In this document: positions 28,974 through 39,109 of the stretch, piece after piece
Position numbering within the stretch: the first letter of the stretch is position 1
Layout: each line of letters begins with the position of its first letter
NCBI GenBank assembly: GCA_914767885.1
Contig: CAJZBQ010000053.1
Coordinates: 434,001 to 498,000 of the forward strand
From: Blepharisma stoltei
Lineage: Eukaryota; Ciliophora; Heterotrichea; Heterotrichida; Blepharismidae
Reading direction: 5' to 3'
DNA length: 64,000 nt
Notes under the pieces: model-generated
What the model saw: only the letters and a program-made list of their open reading frames with translations
Told to the model about the DNA's origin: nothing
The model's database searches: none
Program-made: the position numbers and the translations under genes

Positions 28974-31619
28974 TTAATAATATTTAAGATCTTTCGTCAT
29001 TTTAAATGTTTTAGATTTTAAGTCAAATCTATAACCTTTTAGTCCACTTCCAGAAGACATTGTGACAAAAACAGAGCCATTCCTGTACTTTTTGAAAGGT
29101 ATTTTATAAAATCTGAAGTTGAATTTTCCAATCTTTTGCCAAACATATTCGTTATCAATTTCGCTCTCATGAAGAAATCTATTGCTCTCAAAGATATATG
29201 CTCTTGAATTTGCCGAAATAATCCCAACGCTGCCTCATGCTGCTGAAATATATAAATCTATAGTTGAGTAACTTTCAATTTCAAAGTCATATTTAAATAT
29301 ACTTCCTTCGCAGTTTCCAACAAGCAATAAGGATTTTTTAAAAATTTTCTAACTCCCCATCTCCATGAGCGAATAAAACCATTTGAAAAAACTCTTTTTT
29401 TAGGAAAAATTCACCCTTCGTGATTGAGATAAGGTCCTGGTGGCCTTATCTCAGAGTGGTTTAAAAAAATCAAATTAAAGTAAAAACATTTTATAAATTT
29501 AAATCTTTAAATCTTGGGCAATGATTGAATGCAATGTTTTTCTCCTTCTTCTTACCTTGTTCGGTTGCATTTTTTGAAGCTTTTTGCGATTTTCTCTAGT
29601 TCTAGACCCTCAAAAGCAGCTTTTACCATTCTAGGCACAAAATCTGTCTGAATTTTTTATCTTCTTCTCTCAATTTTTAAATCCTCTAAAAATGCTTTAA
29701 TCTATGATTAACATATTTAGTGCATAGCAGGAATAAAAATATCTAGAGCCAGAAGAAGCAGCTAAAGCTTTCTTTTAGTTGTCCTTTTCTGCGCTGTTAA
29801 TGGGTTGTTCTTGCTTATTTTTTCTTATCCATTTTCTGAAATAATCAAGATAATGCTTATCTTTGCAAAAATTCAGCAGCTGTTAGTCCAAAATTCATTA
29901 AATTCCATCACTAGCTCCTTATTTTTTTCTAAAGTGTATCTCCGTCTCTTGTGGTTGCCTGGGTGATCTCTCTTCTTCTCTTTAAATTTTTCGGAAGTTC
30001 TTCCATTTATTATTTATTAATAAAAATGCGCCTTATCTCAGAATGATATATTGCTTTAATATTAACAACCATGAGATAATGCCATCCAGAATTTTACGAA
30101 TAAAATATGGCATTTTCTTATTAAAATATTATTATTTCTCTTATAGCAGTAGACTACTCTGTGATAAAGCCAGGGGCCTTATCTCAGAGTGATCTACTGT
30201 GAGCTAATGATAGTTATTATAATTAAATCTCTGCTAATTCTGTTTAATTTTAAACACCTTGCATTTTAAAACATTTAAATTAATTTTTACGAATTGGGAT
30301 TTTTGTAAAAAAGTTACTATAGCTCTCCGTGAGCGAATAAAATTTTTTTGTTCGCTCACTGAGGGGGGACTAAGCAATATTGTTGATGATTTTCTAAAAT
30401 TGAAGGGAATTTAATTCACTTATCGTTAAGTAAATCAAATTTAAGTGCTTTATACTTTGAGGGACAATTTCCAAAAACATAAATATAATTTTTATAATAA
30501 ACGCATGAAGGATTATATAATAAATGGGCATTCGGTAAATATCTTTTAACTGTAAAAGATTTTAAATCAATAATGTAGCTGCTGTTACATGTCATATCTC
30601 TACTATTGAAATGATAAAAGACCTCAGAGCTGGGAAGTTGGGCAAGGCATGATTCACTATGCTTACTCACCCCTCCATGAGCGAATAAAACAATTGTAAA
30701 ATCACTAATTTTTGCCTAAAAAACCTTTCCGTAGGCAACAAAAATTTTTTATGAAAAAATTTTTTGATGTAAAGTGATAATTATTATAATAAAATTTCTA
30801 ATTAATTCTGTTTAAATTTTAAGCAGCAGCCTGCTTAAAAAACATAAATTTTGCTATTAAAGTAATTTTTACTTTTTATATTTGAAAAATAATTTTATAA
30901 AAATTTAAATATAATTTTTTAAAAAATAATTAACGTAAGGCGAATAAAATTTTTTGTTCACTAATGGAGGGGAGTTAGTATCAATATCAAAATCAATATT
31001 TATTTTATTTCATTTTCGAGCTTTGATGTCATACAAGCCAAGATAATAAGTCTTTTTTGTTCCTCTGAAATTAAAATAGTATAAGAACCTTGAATCAAAA
31101 TCCAATTGCTCATGAAATTCATAAAATTTATTAGAAACTCCATTTATTTCATTTTCCAAGTTAAAACACTGCGCAGCAACATTGCTATCAATTTCACATA
31201 CATATTTTAATTCATTGCCAAATATCTTTAACTTTTCTAACTCTTCCTCAAGCGAAAGTATGGGATTTTCCCATGAAAAAGCCCTATTTGACCATGAATT
31301 GGACACGGGGCTGTTTTTTTTGGCCCGACCAAGTAATCTTGGTCAGACCAAATTGATTAAAAATTTTAATTTGGTAGGCCAAGATTACTTGGTAGAACCA
31401 AAAAAGCAGCCCCGTGGCCAATTCATGGCTGAATGGAGCTTTTAATGGGAAAACCACTACTTTTTTATGAAACTCTTCTGATTCATAGTAATTTAAAAAT
31501 CTTGACGAGTAATCTGACAATAAATGCTCGAGTTTTTCTTTAATTTCTATAAGTTTTTTATTCCTTTCTTCAATTATACTATATGAATTTTCAAGATCTG
31601 ATCTTTTCCGTTTAGGCAT
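28974..31619 (-). CDS. Kelch-like coiled-coil protein, copy 2 (three IESs, one extra base)
   Basis: Starts MPKRKRSDLENSYSIIEERN, with a coiled coil to about residue 110. Then RGTKKTYYLGLYDIKARKW, the kelch core (SCVYYKNYIYVFGN, KALKFDLLNDKW) and an ending like copies 3 and 4. Three IESs are removed: 31261-31459, 30666-30977 and 29352-30372. What remains is 1114 nt, one more than copy 4. The extra base is an A in GAAAATTTTT (about 29340-29350), where copies 3 and 4 have GAAATTTTT. So either the gene is recently broken or one homopolymer base is wrong. Corrected length 370 residues. Confidence 0.75.
29352..30372 (-). mobile_element. 1021-bp IES: MITE with a nested decayed transposon
   Basis: TA at 29350-29351 and 30371-30372, ends TAACTCCCCATCTCCATGAGC and (inverted) TTAGTCCCCCCTCAGTGAGC. 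It occupies the same codon as the 283-bp IES of copy 3. The interior holds repeats of CCTTATCTCAGA (29444, 30031, 30177) and the inverse GAGATAAGG (29426), marking a second element inserted into the MITE, plus transposase-like remnants. Confidence 0.85.
29550..30006 (-). pseudogene. Decayed pogo/Tc1-type transposase remnant
   Basis: Fragments in different frames: HKRRRYTLEKNKELVMEF with a following GLTAAEF-like turn and YLDYFRKWIRKNK resemble the helix-turn-helix at the start of pogo/CENP-B-type transposases. About 100 codons later RMVKAAFEGLELEKIAKSF with KKC resembles their C-terminal tail. The central DDE part is missing or unreadable, and several stops and shifts occur. Inference from motif shape only. 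Confidence 0.45.
30666..30977 (-). mobile_element. MITE IES (312 bp) in kelch copy 2
   Basis: TA at 30664-30665 and 30976-30977; ends TTACTCACCCCTCCATGAGC and (inverted) CTAACTCCCCTCCATTAG. In-frame join is DFDIDT-KHSESCLAQLP. Copies 3 and 4 have no insertion at this point. Confidence 0.88.
31261..31459 (-). mobile_element. 199-bp palindromic IES in kelch copy 2
   Basis: TA at 31259-31260 and 31458-31459. Arms of about 90 bp with CCATGAATTGG and CACGGGGCTG fold back; the loop side carries TTGGTCAGACCAAATT. The in-frame join is FHKKV-LSLEEELEKLK, equal to the uninterrupted sequence in copies 3 and 4. Confidence 0.9.
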
Positions 31620-32121
31620 TCTAAATAGTTTATCATATTGCATTTTTTCTGCATAATTGCTTAAAAAAGTCGAACAATCTTCTTAATTTAAAAGTATTTT
31701 GACATCCTAAAAGAATGATATTTTTTATAGCCTTTAAAATTTAAACTATTTAATGTGATTCATTAAAGTCAGTACTTTATTTCAAATTAACAAATCAAAT
31801 CGATAAATAGTTAAATCCCTATCTCTTTAAAATGAAATAAATACTTTTTCATTGTCTAGTATTCAGTTTTTTATAGCTATGAAATCGATCAATGAGTGCT
31901 AAAAATGAATATTATGTTGTTAAAATATCATTAAACATATTTATTGGTCTTATATTTTTAATTAACAGAAAAAAAATTATTAGTAAAATAATAAATAAAA
32001 CATTAATAATACACTAATTAGAATGGCTATTCATAAAATCAGATCTTTCGAGCTTATCTTTGCGATTGTAATAAATTCATAAAAATGAGCATTAAATTTT
32101 TATATTAATCTTAAATAAATT
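31620..32121. other. Intergenic, nothing recognised
   Basis: 502 bp of AT-rich DNA between kelch copies 2 and 3. Parts resemble the spacers downstream of copies 3 and 4 (ATTCAGTTTT-CT-ATAG, GTGCTAAAAATGAAT), so the duplicated unit includes flanking DNA. Confidence 0.45.
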
Positions 32122-33511
32122 TTAATCTTTAATATCTTTCATCATTTTAAATGTTTTGGATTTTAATTCAAATCTATAAACCCGAAGTCCATTTCCAGAA
32201 GGCATTGTGATAAGAATAGAAGCATTCACGTACTTTTTGCAAAGAACATCATAAAATCTGAAGTTGAATTTTCCAATCTTTTGCCAAACATATTCGTTAT
32301 CAATTTCGCTCTCATGAAGAAAGCTACTGCTCTCAAAGATATATGCTCTTGAATTGGCTGAAATAACCCCAACGCCACCTCATGCTGGTGAAAATTCTAA
32401 GTCTATAATTGAGTAACTTTCTATTTCAAAGTCATATTTAAATATTTTACCATCGCAGTTTCCAACAAGCAATAAACATTTTTTAAAAATTTCTAACTCC
32501 CCTCTCAGTTTACCGAACAAAACCTTTTGAAAACTCCCTAAAAACTCGCTCTTCTTTAGCGAACAAAAATTTGTTTATGCAAAATTTGATATAAGTGATA
32601 ATTATTATAATTAAAATTCTGCTAATACTGTTTAATTTTAACAGCTTGCATATTAAAACATTTTTAAATTAGTTTTTATTTCTCAATTTTTACAAATTGG
32701 ATTTTATTAAATTATGGAAAAAAATCAACCCTTTAGGTGAGAAAACAAATTTATTTTTGCTCACAGAGGGGGCGAGTAAGCAATATTGTTGAAGATTTTC
32801 TAAAATCGTAGGTAATTTAATTCACTTATCTTTTAGTAAATCAAATTTAAGAGCTCTTTGCTTTAAGTCACGACATCCAAAAACATAAATATAATTTTCA
32901 TAATAAACACATATCGGGTAACCTAATTCACGTATGTTAGGTAAGTATCTTTTAACTGTGAAAGATTTTAAATCAATAATGCAGCTACTATTAGATATCA
33001 TATCTTTATTATTGAAATGATAAAAGAGCTCTGATCTGGGTAGCTGAGCTTGGCATGATCTACTATGCCTACCAATATCAAAATCTATATTTATTTTATT
33101 TCATTTTCGAGGTTTAATATCATATAAGCCAAGGTAATAGCTCTTTTTTGTTCCTCTGGAATTAAAATAGTATACGAATCTTGAATCAAAATCCAATTGC
33201 TCTTGAAATTCATAAAATTTATTAGAAATTTCATTTATTTCATTTTCCAAGTTAAAACACTGCACGGCAACATCGCTATTAACTTCACATACGTATTTTA
33301 ATTCATTGTCCAATATCTTTAACTTTTCTATCTCTTCCTGGAGCAAAAGCACTTTTTTATGAAACCCTTCTGAGTTATAGCAATTTAAGAATCTTGATGA
33401 GTAATCTGTCAATAAGTTTTCGAGTTTTTCTTTAATTTCTATAAGTTTTTTATTCCTCTCTTCAATTATACTATATGAATTTTCAAGATCTGATCTTTTC
33501 CGTTTAAGCAT
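32122..33511 (-). CDS. Kelch-like coiled-coil protein, copy 3 (intact)
   Basis: 368 residues after removal of one MITE IES. MLKRKRSDLENSYSIIEERN begins a coiled coil over residues 1-105. Then come SRFVYYFNSRGTKKSYYLG, NKINIDFDIGRHSRSCQAQL, and kelch-like blades with the family pattern Y-x-x-x-I-Y-V-F-G followed by ALKFDLLKDKW. A C-terminal blade has SSFLHESEIDNEYVWQKIG. Four Trp residues come from TGA. Very similar to copies 2 and 4, so duplication is recent. Stop TAA at 32122. Confidence 0.8.
32496..32778 (-). mobile_element. MITE IES (283 bp) in kelch copy 3
   Basis: TA at 32494-32495 and 32777-32778. Join is QQYCL-EIFKKC in frame, at the same Leu codon as the 1021-bp IES in copy 2. Copy 4 shows the uninterrupted site TATTGCTTAGAAATT. 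Confidence 0.9.
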
Positions 33512-34190
33512 TTATTTTTATAAATGTCTTTTATATAGCATTTTTTCTGCATGATTGGTAAATAAAATCAATCAATTTTTTTTAACTGTAAAAGTATTTT
33601 AGCCATCTAAAAGAATGAAAGAGTAGCATAAGATACTTAAAATTCGCTTTCATCAAATACTTATTGGTATAATGTATATATCAGTGTATTTATTAAATTT
33701 TGCAAAATAGATTTCTATTATCTAATTTTTGAAATTTTAAATTTATTAACATTACTAATGTAATATTTTTTTATTAATTTAAAATATAAATTTTTGATTC
33801 ATTGAGCTGCTTCATTAAAATAGCCTGCTGCTTTTATATTCAATTTGCCAAATCAAATCGGTAAATAGTTAAATCGCTATCTCATTAAAATGAATGAATA
33901 GTTTTCCATATTATCTAGTATTCAGTTTTCTTGTAATTATTAAAATCGATCTATGAGTGCTAAAAATGAATGATATGCTATCGTCGGTCTCTTATCCTTA
34001 AAGCATATTATATCTTTAATTAATATAAACAATATTATTAATTGATGAAAGTATAAAATAATAAATAAACCTTATTAATGCACTAATTGAGAATAACTAT
34101 TCATAAAGTTAGATCTTTAGAACTTATCTTTGTGATTATAATAAATAAAAATGTTTCTGATAGATTATCCACCTTTTACCTAATTTCCTA

Positions 34191-34495
34191 ACTCCCCCCT
34201 TCATGAGCGAAATAAAAAGTTTATTCGCTTAATTATTTTTTAATATATAAATCTATAATAATGTTTTTTAGAAATTTAAAAATAATCGAATGTGTAAAAT
34301 TGAGTAATATTTAATTTTGTTATGTTTATTAAAATCCAAGCAGTTTTAAAATTAAGCAGAATTAGCTAGAGATTTCATTATATAATCATTACTTATAAAT
34401 CAATTTTTTTTATAAAAGTTTTACGCTCACGAAGGTTTTGGGCAAAATATAGGGATATTTCCAATGGTTGTGTTTCGCTTACGGAGGGAGGGAGT
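34191..34495. mobile_element. Common MITE, intergenic degenerate copy
   Basis: Left end TAACTCCCCCCTTCATGAGC after TA at 34189-34190. The right end reads GCTTACGGAGGGAGGGAGTG without a clean TA and abuts the GC-rich block, so that border may have been disrupted. Confidence 0.7.
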
Positions 34496-34498
34496 GAC

Positions 34499-34865
34499 AC
34501 GAGGGGATCCAGTATCTTTTACAAAATAGGGCAAACGCTTATTTGGATTGCACAGAGCTCATAGCTGGATTCGAAGTTTATCTCTGATGAGAGCTCATAA
34601 AAATGACTAGCAAAAGTCAGAATGAATTTCTAAATCCTATGAGCAGATCTTAAGAGCGGCATCTGCCAAGCTAGACGCTGGGAGTTTCGCCTCAGATCAC
34701 ATGCCTAATGTCTCCAGCAGAATTAGAATTCAAGATTGATTGTGCTTACCTTGTCATGCAGGAGAGGAGAGCGCCTATTTAGCTATAAATTTTTCCCATG
34801 ATTTGGCGAAATGGCGCATTTCATGGGAAAACTTATGCCTAGGCCTCCGGTCGCACCATATGATT
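34499..34865. repeat. GC-rich block of unknown origin
   Basis: Composition differs sharply from both sides. It contains a short inverted repeat (TTTTCCCATGA ... TCATGGGAAAA, about 34791-34832). No coding frame or flanking duplication recognised. Confidence 0.4.
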
Positions 34866-35089
34866 AATCAAATCTTAGAAAATTTTGGATCTTTATCATA
34901 ATCCCCAAAATTAAAAATTTCATCATTATAAAAGCAGGAAACTAGATAAATAGTATTTGAGAAATATATAGGTATTACAATAATTTTTATTTAAATTGTT
35001 ATCGGACACAAAAAAGTGAGTGTTTAACTCCTTGCTAATAATTTCGTATATAGCTGCATAAATTGAGCATGGGATTAAAAAATAAAATT

Positions 35090-36202
35090 TTAATAATATT
35101 TAATATCTTTCATCATTTTAAATGTTTTGGATTTTAATTCAAATCTATAAACCCGAAGTCCACTTCCAGAAGACATTGTGACAAAAACAGAGTCATTCCT
35201 GTACTTTTTGAAAGGAACTTCAAAAAATCTGAAATTGAATTTTCCAATCTTTTGCCAAACATATTCGTTATCAATTTCGCTCTCATGAAGAAAGCTACTG
35301 CTCTCAAAGATATATGCTCTTGAACTGGCCGAAATAATTCCAACGCCGCCTCATGATGGTATAATTTGTAAGTCTATAATTGAGTAACTTTCAATTTCAA
35401 AGTCATATTTAAATATCTTACCTTCGCAGTTTGCAACAAACAATATACATTTTTTAAAAATTTCTAAGCAATATTTTTTATGCTTCACTAAAATTGAAGG
35501 TAATTTCATTCACTTATCTTTTAGTAAGTCAAATTTAATTGCTAAATGCTTTGTAGGGCGACTTCCAAAAACATAAATAGAATTTTCATAATAAACGCAT
35601 GTAGGGTAATTTAATAAATGCACATTAGGTAAATATCTTTTAACTGTAAAAGATTTTAAATCAATAATGTAGCTGCTATTACATGCTATTTCTCTATTAT
35701 TGAAATGATAGAAGAGCTCAGAGCTGGGAAGTTGGGTGAGGCATGATCCGCTATGCTTTACACCAATTTCAAAATCTATATTTATTTTATTTCATTTTCG
35801 AGCTTTGATGTCATACAAGCCAAAATAATAAGTCTTTTTTGTTCCTCTGGAATTAAAATAGTATATCAACCTTGAGTCAAAATCCAATTGCTCGTTAAAT
35901 TCATAAAATTTATTAGAAATTTCATTTATTTCATTTTCCAAGTTAAAACACTGCGCAGCAACATCGCTATTAACTTCACATACATATTTTAATTCATTGT
36001 CAAATATCTTTAACTTTTCTATCTCTTCCTGGAGCAAAAGCACTTTTTTATGAACCTCTTTTGAGTTATAGCAATTTAAAAATCTTGATGAGTAATCTGC
36101 CAATAATTTTTCGAGTTTTTCTTTAATTTCTATAAGTTTTTTATTCCTCTCTTCAATTATACTATATGAATTTTCAAGATCTGATCTTTTCCGTTTAAGC
36201 AT
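35090..36202 (-). CDS. Kelch-like coiled-coil protein, copy 4 (intact, no IES)
   Basis: 370 residues in one uninterrupted frame when TGA is Trp (W after KARK, KDK and in PSWGGVG). Same architecture as copies 2 and 3: MLKRKRSDLENSYSIIEERN coiled coil, then kelch-like blades, ending KTFKMMKDIKYY. It is the reference copy that shows the empty state of two IES sites found in copies 2 and 3. Role unknown; a coiled coil plus kelch propeller suggests an adaptor or scaffold. Confidence 0.85.
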
Positions 36203-37333
36203 TTTATTTTTATAAATAGCTTATTAATCGCATTTTTCTACATAATTGCAAATAAAATCAAACAATTTTTTTAACTGTAAAAGTATTTTGGGATGCTAAA
36301 AGAATGAAGATTTAAAATTCGCTTACATTAAATACTTATTGGTATAAAGTGTACATTAGTGTATTTATTAAATTTTATAGAATAGCTAATAAATTTATTA
36401 TTTAAATTTTTATTAAAATTATTAGTCTAATATTTTTTATTGACCCTTAAAATATTCACTATTTAATATGATTCATTTTTGCCTCATTAAAGTCACCACT
36501 GCTTTTATTTAAAATTTGTCAAATCAAATCAGTAAATAGTTAAATCGCCATCTCTTTAAAATAAATGCAGCTTTTCTCCATATTTCCTAGTATTCAGTTT
36601 TCTTATAGTTATTGAAAGTAATTATTATAGGCTATCATCCCTTACTCTTTCCTTAGCGATAACGCTTACAAGCTTGAAGCTGGCTCTTGACGGGGATAGA
36701 TCACGAAATAATGGCCGCGATGTTTCACTCTAAACTTAATCTAATTATACTTATAGCTGGCTAAAATACTATTATAAGTATAACCAGGCAAGAAATTAGA
36801 TCTTTCTAGACTGAGGAATCGCTTTTTAACTCCTCGAGTTGGTTTTTAACTAAAGTTGATGAACTAACTTCGGAGTTGGCAAATGTATCAATATTAGGTT
36901 TATTGGCAACTCCTCGAGTTGATTTATTAATTTAATTGGAGAACTAGCTCGGGAAGATCCCAGCAATTCTCTAGCCCATGATAATCTAGGCTATAAATAT
37001 GATTAATATCTTTCTACTTTTTATAATAATTCTAATATGCATTTTTTTTCCAATTCAAATTATTTTATGTGAATTTAATTTTATTGGCAATAATATTTTA
37101 TTAAAAGCCATACTATTAAATATTAATCGTAAATGTCTAATTTTTTATTGTATAGAATTTGTAAGGTTAAATTGATATATTTTTGAATCGCTAAGATAAT
37201 AAAATAAACCTTCATAAAACACTATAATTTATTGAATTAATTTCTTAATTGATCTCCAATTTTAGAGAAAATTTCGACATATGAAATCTTTATATTATCA
37301 CATTTCAGACCAATTATGAATTAATGCAAAAAA
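36203..37333. other. Intergenic, with a short direct repeat
   Basis: 1.1 kb, mainly AT-rich. AACTCCTCGAGTTG occurs at 36828-36841 and 36908-36921, itself a near palindrome, within a slightly GC-richer stretch (36650-36990). No gene or MITE end recognised. Confidence 0.45.
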
Positions 37334-38060
37334 TTATAATTGAGAAGATGAATCAATAAAATCAAATCTTATTGGCTTCTCTCTACAATCGCAAGCATAA
37401 GTTCATTCTGATAAAGGATTATCGCATCAGTAAATTTTATGTAAACTTGCTCTGACTATCAAATAAATTTTATTATTATATTTCATCAATTTTCTTATTC
37501 TTCAATGATAAAATTTCTTAAATGGAAAATAATCGGAATATGAATTCAAATTTATATCATATATAATTAATGCAGCATCTTTTTCAGAAGCAAAAATTAT
37601 CTTTTGATTAAATCCTGTAGATGATACTGAAAATTTAAAAGGTGGAACTGCTATATTAATCCAACAGTCTTTTAAGACTAAATACTTCTTAGCAATTTTT
37701 TTTCCTTCAATAAAGTCATATCCAAAAAGAAAAATTGCATCGTCATAAAAGATAGGTATTAAAAAAGCATTCGCGAGATTCCTTTATATGGGCATCAATA
37801 ATTTTTATATTAAAATTCTCATCTGCTATAAAAGAGTAACAGCTAACTTTCTCAGCAATGTTTTCGAGCATAATTCCATATATTTGATTATTAGGAATCA
37901 TCTTTAATATTTGAGGTTTTATGCTCTCTGAGCATTTATAGAAGAAATCGATAGATTGAATTGACAAATTAAAGCGATCTATGTTGCAAGGTGTCTGCTC
38001 TCAATTTACTTTCCAATAATATTTCGATTCGATTTCATTTTGGTCAACTTTTTTATTTAA
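37334..38060 (-). pseudogene. Diverged kelch-like copy 5, frame-broken
   Basis: Recognisable parts: SIQSIDFFYKCSESIKPQI, then a shift near 37775 (AHIKESR to NAFLIPIFYDDAIFLFGYD), then blades ending ...CREKPIRFDFIDSSSQL and TAA at 37334-37336. The Y-D-D-A-I-F-L-F-G segment equals the Y-x-x-x-I-Y-V-F-G strand of copies 2-4. No start codon or coiled coil is visible upstream. A one-base indel, an unseen small IES or true decay could explain the shift. Confidence 0.5.
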
Positions 38061-38216
38061 CACTTGACTTATCTTATATTTATAAATCGCTTTAGTGTTT
38101 AATATTATCAATAAAACTCTTTTTAATAAATTAGAATTGCTAACTTCCCTTTTGGATGTTTTTTGTCAAGTAATCAATAAATTGTATACAGCGGAAATTA
38201 TTATTAAACGAGAATT

Positions 38217-38513
38217 ATGTTAAATTCAAATATATCTATAATTTCAAGCATTGCAACAGAAAGGCGTGGAAGGCCTACGTATCGAAAAGATTATATAGGT
38301 TTTTATCATGCAGGCGTGTGGCCTAAGCGTAAAACAATAGGCATGTTTAATTATTATGCAGTATATGATAATTATCAAAGAGATGTCAAAACTTTCACTT
38401 TCACTTTCACTTCTCCAAATATCGAGAGATTTGAAATCATTGAAAATGGAGAGTGGAAAAGCATTGGGTCTCCAGAATATGTTTTCGCATATCGGGGTAC
38501 GGAAAAGATTTAA
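38217..38513 (+). CDS. Short paralogue of the GTPase C-terminal module
   Basis: 98 residues. KRKTIGMFNYYAVYDNYQRD and the following TFTFT...ERFEIIENGEWKSIGSP align with the last 75 residues of the GTPase at 39110-40582 (FQYYRVYDTYHRQ, EEEQWQKVGAP). It has its own ATG and ends in TAA, but no nucleotide-binding part. It may be a free-standing module gene or the remnant of a duplicated GTPase gene. Function unknown. Confidence 0.55.
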   Translation: MLNSNISIISSIATERRGRPTYRKDYIGFYHAGVWPKRKTIGMFNYYAVYDNYQRDVKTFTFTFTSPNIERFEIIENGEWKSIGSPEYVFAYRGTEKI

Positions 38514-39109
38514 TTAATTTAGCTCCTTCTTCTTAAATTTTTATTCAATCAAAAATTCTAATGTTCAAAAAGTTATTTCATATTTATAAGAATTTTTAAT
38601 TATGAACCCAAAATAAGGCAATCCTTGTTATTGATATAGTAAAATGCAAACGATATCTTTATTTTTATATCAATTAAAGTTATGATGGTTTTCATACTTC
38701 ACATTGGCTGGATTCTTAACTTAAATATATATATGACAGTTTTATCTCAAAAATTTTTGATTTATTCTGAATTCACAAAAATATTTATTTTGTAATAGTG
38801 CATTATTATATATGTTTTACAGTATTTTTTAACTAAAAATTAAAGATGTGAAGGTATTGAATCTCATAATGAATTTTTTCTTAAAGTAAAGACACATAAA
38901 CTGGAGAGTATTGCAAAATGGATGAACCTGCAAGAGTCCTTGGTGATTGCGTAGCCAATGCCCGACGCACCTATGTATTGACTAAATTAAGATTAAGAAC
39001 TTTATTTAGACATTTTTATTTCAAAAAAATCTAAATATGTAGAGTTGGCATGATTCTACAATAATTATTAACAAAAATTTCTTAAGATTATTGAAATAAT
39101 AATAATAAA
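38514..39109. other. Intergenic between module gene and GTPase gene
   Basis: 596 bp, AT-rich. A 38-codon frame at about 38919-39035 (MDEPARVLGDCVANARRT) has less AT-rich codons than its surroundings but no known family. Nothing else seen. Confidence 0.35.

Larger units (their letters stand above)
33512..35089. other. Intergenic region with a MITE and a GC-rich block
   Basis: 1.6 kb. The first 650 bp is AT-rich with spacer similarity to the other kelch copies. The MITE at 34191-34495 and the GC-rich block 34499-34865 follow, then about 220 bp of plain AT-rich DNA. No gene seen. Confidence 0.45.

Noticed and set aside
29352-30372. A functional transposase gene
   Set aside because: Only short frame-shifted fragments remain, with stops in all frames and no catalytic triad visible.
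31182-31445. 87-codon plus-strand frame (MLSISHTYFNSLPNIF...)
   Set aside because: Antisense to kelch copy 2 and running through a palindromic IES.
25904-38060. CRISPR-like or satellite array reading of the repeated blocks
   Set aside because: Repeats are whole paralogous genes and dispersed MITEs with unequal spacing; there is no short repeat-spacer pattern.
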